Assembly (NCBI RefSeq): GCF_019175385.1
Contig: NC_083345.1
Location: 5,867,205-5,931,204, forward strand
Direction: 5' to 3'
Source of the DNA: Lycium barbarum
Lineage: Eukaryota; Streptophyta; Magnoliopsida; Solanales; Solanaceae
DNA length: 64,000 nucleotides
In this document: piece after piece, positions 60,643 to 64,000 of the stretch
Position numbering within the stretch: position 1 is the stretch's first letter
Layout of the letters: each line of letters begins with the position of its first letter
The notes under the pieces: generated by a model
Database searches by the model: none
What the model was told of the DNA's origin: nothing
Seen by the model: only the letters and a program-made list of their open reading frames with translations
Program-made: the position numbers and the translations under genes

Positions 60643-61380
60643 AGCAAGATGACGCTCCTTAAGGCACGAGCATAAACTGCATGTAACTCCTGGCCCGCAA
60701 GAGTATAAACGGTGCACGGCCCAAGAAAATGTCCGCTAGGTTGAAAATCTCGCAAGAGGCGGCCTAGGCAAAAGTTAGGACACAAAAAAAAAAATGTCTA
60801 CTAGGTTGAAAACCCCGCAAGGGGCAGCCTAGGCAAAAGTTAGGACACAAAAAAAAAAACTCATTTTTCTGAACTACGGTATGACTTGATCCTCTTCACC
60901 GAGGTACGTAGGCGCTTAGAGTTTTATTCTAAGTTCAGTCGCATGAGTAAAAAAAAAAAAAACGCATCCCCCTATGCATTTTTCAAAATGAAGTTCGTCT
61001 GACCAGACGCATGGAGATCGTACATACAAGTATCCTTTTGCTTCAATTTGGACTTTCAGTAAATATCAGTAGTCCAATGAAGGCAAATCTCCATGACAAA
61101 TGTGTTTCTCCAATGGAATGACTGTAATCTCTTAGCAAGTGGTTAAATCAAGGAGTTAAAGTCTGCAAGACCATTGGTCTCCAAATTGAAGGCCTCAAAT
61201 CCGGTAACTCTTTGAGTTGAAGTCCAAAGCCATCGCAACTGCAAGGCGAAGCCTTCAAATATGTTAGTCTTCAAGCTAAAGTTTTAAATTCACCATGTCT
61301 GCAAGTTGAAGTCTTAAAATCCAGCAAGCCTTTAAGTTCAATCCTTCAAATCCGTCAAGTTTTCAAGTTGGATCTAAGGT
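60643..61380 (+). other. 3' untranslated region of the Tat-type element, first part
   Basis: Contains a duplicated unit of about 75 bp (60728 and 60800; core CTAGGTTGAAAA...GGCCTAGGCAAAAG) followed by A-runs, the hairpin motif at 60874-60911, and from 61150 to 61380 irregular repeats of TTCAAGTTGAAGTC-type sequence. No gene. Confidence 0.7.
60874..60911 (+). ncRNA. Hairpin motif in the 3' region of the Tat-type element
   Basis: CTACG (60874-60878) pairs with CGTAG (60907-60911) and CCTC (60891-60894) with GAGG (60901-60904), around the loop TTCACC. The linker TATGACTTGAT and tail TACGTAGGCGC match the sense-strand reading of the Ogre-like copies. Confidence 0.55.
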
Positions 61381-61985
61381 GGATTTCCCAAATTTATCTG
61401 GGATGATCCAAAGGGTTTCCAACTTTGATTTTTGGAAAATATTATATTAGTAAGTCTAGTTTCCTAAGAATTTGGCGGCTCATGATTTTGATGTTCGTAC
61501 ATCGAGATATGAAATTTCTCGACGAAACTGCGCAAATCTGAAACTATCGACGTTTTAGCATGTATTGTCAAATTCTTGAATTTATCTGGAACTATTCAGA
61601 TTTTTGTTGGCTTTGATTTTTGGATATATGCTATATTTATGAGGCTAGTTTCTTGGGAATTTTGCGGCTCGTGATTTCAACGCTCCTACGTCGAGATATG
61701 AATTTTTTTTGGCAAGACTGCTCGAATCTGAGAAATATTGGCGTTTCAGCATGTAGAGCCAAATTCTTGGATTTATCTTGGATGATATATATGTTTGTTG
61801 ATATTGATTTTTTGATACATGCTATATTTATGAGTCTAGTTTCTTGAGAATTTTGCGGCTCGTGATTTCAACGCCCCTACGTCGAGATATGAATATTTTG
61901 GCGAGACTGCTTGAATCTGAGAAATATTGGCGTTTCAGCATGTAGAACCAAATTCTTGGATTTATCTGAGATGATCTATATGGGA
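61380..61985 (+). repeat. Tandem repeat of about 190 bp, three copies
   Basis: Units begin at the AAATTCTTGRATTTATCTKG motif near 61387 (partial), 61570, 61761 and 61950 and share GCGGCTCGTGATTTCAACG, CTACGTCGAGATATGAA and GGCGTTTCAGCATGTAGA. It lies in the 3' untranslated region, the usual place for tandem repeats in Tat elements. Confidence 0.85.
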
Positions 61986-62160
61986 TTATACGACGAGCTA
62001 AGCATGGTAGCGCGGACGCAATATTGGCATGATGATGGTTTGGTGCTTGGAGTGACCACGTCTTAGATTGATAAAATGAAAAGTATTGAGGAATATTGCA
62101 TTTATAGGTACTTCAAGCCTTGTCGTTCAAGTTTGATACTTTATATCTCCGACAAATCTT

Positions 62161-62176
62161 GGAAGTAGGGGGCATT
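62161..62176 (+). other. Polypurine tract of the Tat-type element
   Basis: GGAAGTAGGGGGCATT directly precedes the 3' LTR start TGTGGACA. Confidence 0.8.
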
Positions 62177-63067
62177 TGTGGACAATGAAATTTTATTAAA
62201 TTTAAACCCACAGAAAATTCGGATTATATTAAATTCAAGATATATGAGTCTAAAGAAATATTGTAGACTAGTATAGTTGGATTAATTATTTAAGTCCAAT
62301 TAATACAAATTTAATTAATGGTCCAATTCTGTTGGGCTAATCCATCGATTTGGGCTGTAAATGATGAGCCCACTTTGCTAAGCCCAAGATGTCATCTTCC
62401 ATGAGGCCCACTTTGGTGCCACGTGTCAAATGATGTGGCATGCCAAGTCAAACAAAGGAGCCTATAAGGCCATGACACGTGTCAAAATGATGCAACATGC
62501 CTAGTCAAATCAAAGGTCAATGAGGATGCGCCACGTGTACAAGTGACATGTTCCGACCAATCAAATATCGACATGTCAGCTTAATTCTGATTGGTCGAAA
62601 GAAGCATGTCCTTATCACAACTCCTCCATCCTACAACTATAAATAGGGGTCTCATAATTCAGAAAAAAGGACAGAAATTTTAACAAGAAGCAAGAGAGAG
62701 CTCGTGGATCAAACGATGCGGATTTCTCTACAAGCTAAAAGCATTCAAGTATTTCTCTAGAAGTTCTAGAGATCTAGACGAAGATTCAAGATCAAGCTTC
62801 AAGCCCTTGAATCCAAGTACAAGTTCAAGATCAAGACCACCAGATTCAAGATCAAGCTCAAAAGCCCTTGAATTCAAGTACAAGTCAAGATCAAATCCAT
62901 CAAGTTCAAGAATAAGCTCAAAAGCCCTTGAAATTATTGTTGAAAAGACGAATCAGAGGAATCATAGAGATTGTAACACTCATATTCTGAAATCAAATAC
63001 AAAGATTGTTGCGATATTTTCCTGTCTCGATTATTATTTTTTCTCGACGCGAATTTTATTGTCTACA
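62177..63067 (+). repeat. 3' LTR of the Tat-type element
   Basis: The counterpart of 24472-25360, with the TATA box at 62638-62645 and the 60-bp repeats at about 62785-62935. It ends TTGTCTACA, followed by the duplication AAATC. The frame at 62807-63163 is LTR sequence also seen in the 5' copy. Confidence 0.92.
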
Positions 63068-63072
63068 AAATC

Positions 63073-64000
63073 AACCTTGTCCATCAGCTTATCGAACAAT
63101 GTGATTGAGTTTGTTCAACATATTACTTTCATCATATGTAATATTATTACTTGGTTTGACTAATTTATAACTTATACAGTATTTATCATAGGAGATCATT
63201 TCTTTTTGACGTGGTGGATTAATTCTGAACATGCACAAGTTGTTAAAAGAGTTGGACCCAGTTAGCTGAGAAGGCTTTGAAATGGTAAGAAAGGCCAGGT
63301 TGATGGGTGATTGAAGAAGGAATGTTCTGGGTGACGCTTGGTATCTCACATGCAACTCATGTGAATTACTTCATTCTGTTATTTTTGTGGCTTTTACTAA
63401 CGAACGCATGTAATTTGTTACTTTTGAGACATAACAAGGATGTATATTATTCACAATGATACTACAAGGATGTAGCTTGCTCCCTCCGCTCCATATTACT
63501 TGTCCATTTTTTCCGTGTTTTTTGACAAGAGATGATCAAATATTGTCTACAAAGCTGACTGTCAATATTGCTTGCGTCTTTGGAAAATTTTAGGGCAATT
63601 ACTTTTGGTAGAGAGTGTTGACTGTCTGGCATGTAGTAACTTTTATCAAAACCAGATCAGACGTGACGATATACTTTTTTTTTTTGAGGGTTTCGTTGTT
63701 GTAACCATTCGTTAAATTAAAAAGCAAACAAGAGCAAAGCAAGTCAAAGAGACCATAGAACAAAATGTTGAGTAGATCGTTAAACAGCAACTGATAAACA
63801 GATGCTATCAAAACTTTACGCCAACAAAGTGACACTAACAAAAGATAATGCAGCAACACAAAAATGAATTACAATTTCCATTAATTTCCCTATGCCATAT
63901 TGGAGAAAATGATTTTTTCTGATCTCTTATGTGTAAAAATGAACATCTCTTATAAAAAGATCATTAAAATAAAAAAATAAAATTATAAAAGGCCAAATGA
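63073..64000. other. Right flank of the Tat-type element, no recognised gene
   Basis: Continues the pre-insertion locus (joined to 24466 before insertion). A CTCCCTCCGCTCCATATTAC motif at 63481 resembles a Stowaway end, but no second end is present in the window. No coding region is recognised; the minus-strand frames at 63089-63355 and 63599-63859 have no known domain. Confidence 0.5.

Larger units (their letters stand above)
24472..63067 (+). mobile_element. Tat-lineage Ty3 retrotransposon, three-LTR composite, hosting an Ogre-like insertion
   Basis: Two LTRs of 889 and 891 bp (24472-25360, 62177-63067) are flanked by the same 5-bp duplication AAATC (24467-24471, 63068-63072), so the outer limits are firm. 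Without the Ogre-like insertion the element is about 11.5 kb. Order: LTR, primer site, short leader, [Ogre-like], a tail with polypurine tract, a different LTR (53117-53567), primer site, gag-pol, tandem-repeat 3' region, polypurine tract, LTR. The archaeal-type RNase H after the first RNase H places the pol in the Tat lineage. By eye the two outer LTRs differ at about 17-20 positions (about 2%). Confidence 0.9.

Noticed and set aside
1..64000. Integrated pararetrovirus or other viral sequence
   Set aside because: All reverse transcriptase and gag sequences seen belong to copia or Tat/Ogre LTR retrotransposons with LTRs, primer sites or target duplications; no viral movement or coat protein was seen.

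Overview
The window looks like nuclear DNA of a dicot, most likely a member of the Solanaceae. It is AT-rich, carries dense nested retrotransposons, Stowaway and Mutator-type MITEs, and an Ogre/Tat-type retrotransposon with 5-kb LTRs. The organism call rests on resemblance of the repeat families and is an inference. I see no intact host gene. Nearly all of the 64 kb is transposable-element DNA in layers, and target-site duplications let the order of insertion be read.

Region 1 (1-3364) is AT-rich intergenic DNA with two Stowaway MITEs (501-785 and 1025-1239). Region 2 (3365-18682) is a decayed minus-strand Ty1/copia element: 3' LTR and polypurine tract at the left, gag, Met-tRNA primer site and an LTR stub at the right. 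Its middle is occupied by a Mutator-like element of about 13 kb (about 4164-17419). This MULE has two convergent broken genes, a ULP1-like/DUF1985 peptidase gene (+) and a MURA-type transposase gene (-). The transposase gene is itself split by a solo LTR of about 3.2 kb (about 13120-16328).

Region 3 (18683-24466) holds MITEs with long inverted repeats. One (20245-21234, 9-bp target duplication) carries a captured fragment that I read as the variable subunit of chloroplast ferredoxin-thioredoxin reductase, so it is a Pack-MULE. Another (22676-23756, 10-bp duplication) is inserted into the right arm of an older inverted-repeat element and contains CACTA-like and SINE-like pieces.

Region 4 (24472-63067) is a Tat-lineage Ty3 retrotransposon with 0.89-kb LTRs and target duplication AAATC. 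It contains an extra, different LTR (53117-53567) followed by a gag-pol with an archaeal-type RNase H and several disabling changes. Into its leader a 27,059-bp Ogre-like element (25628-52686, minus strand, duplication CAAAT) has inserted very recently: its 5-kb LTRs differ almost only in homopolymers and microsatellites. This Ogre-like unit also has a third internal LTR (33168-37597) and two gag regions, and no reverse transcriptase, RNase H or integrase that I can find.

The most interesting signals are (i) a hairpin of about 35-40 nt present 11 times in the Ogre-like unit and once in the Tat element, whose stem positions change on both sides in a compensatory way; (ii) two nested retrotransposons that both have a three-LTR composite structure yet carry proper target duplications; (iii) the Pack-MULE with the ferredoxin-thioredoxin reductase fragment. 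Boundaries given as 'about' are uncertain.
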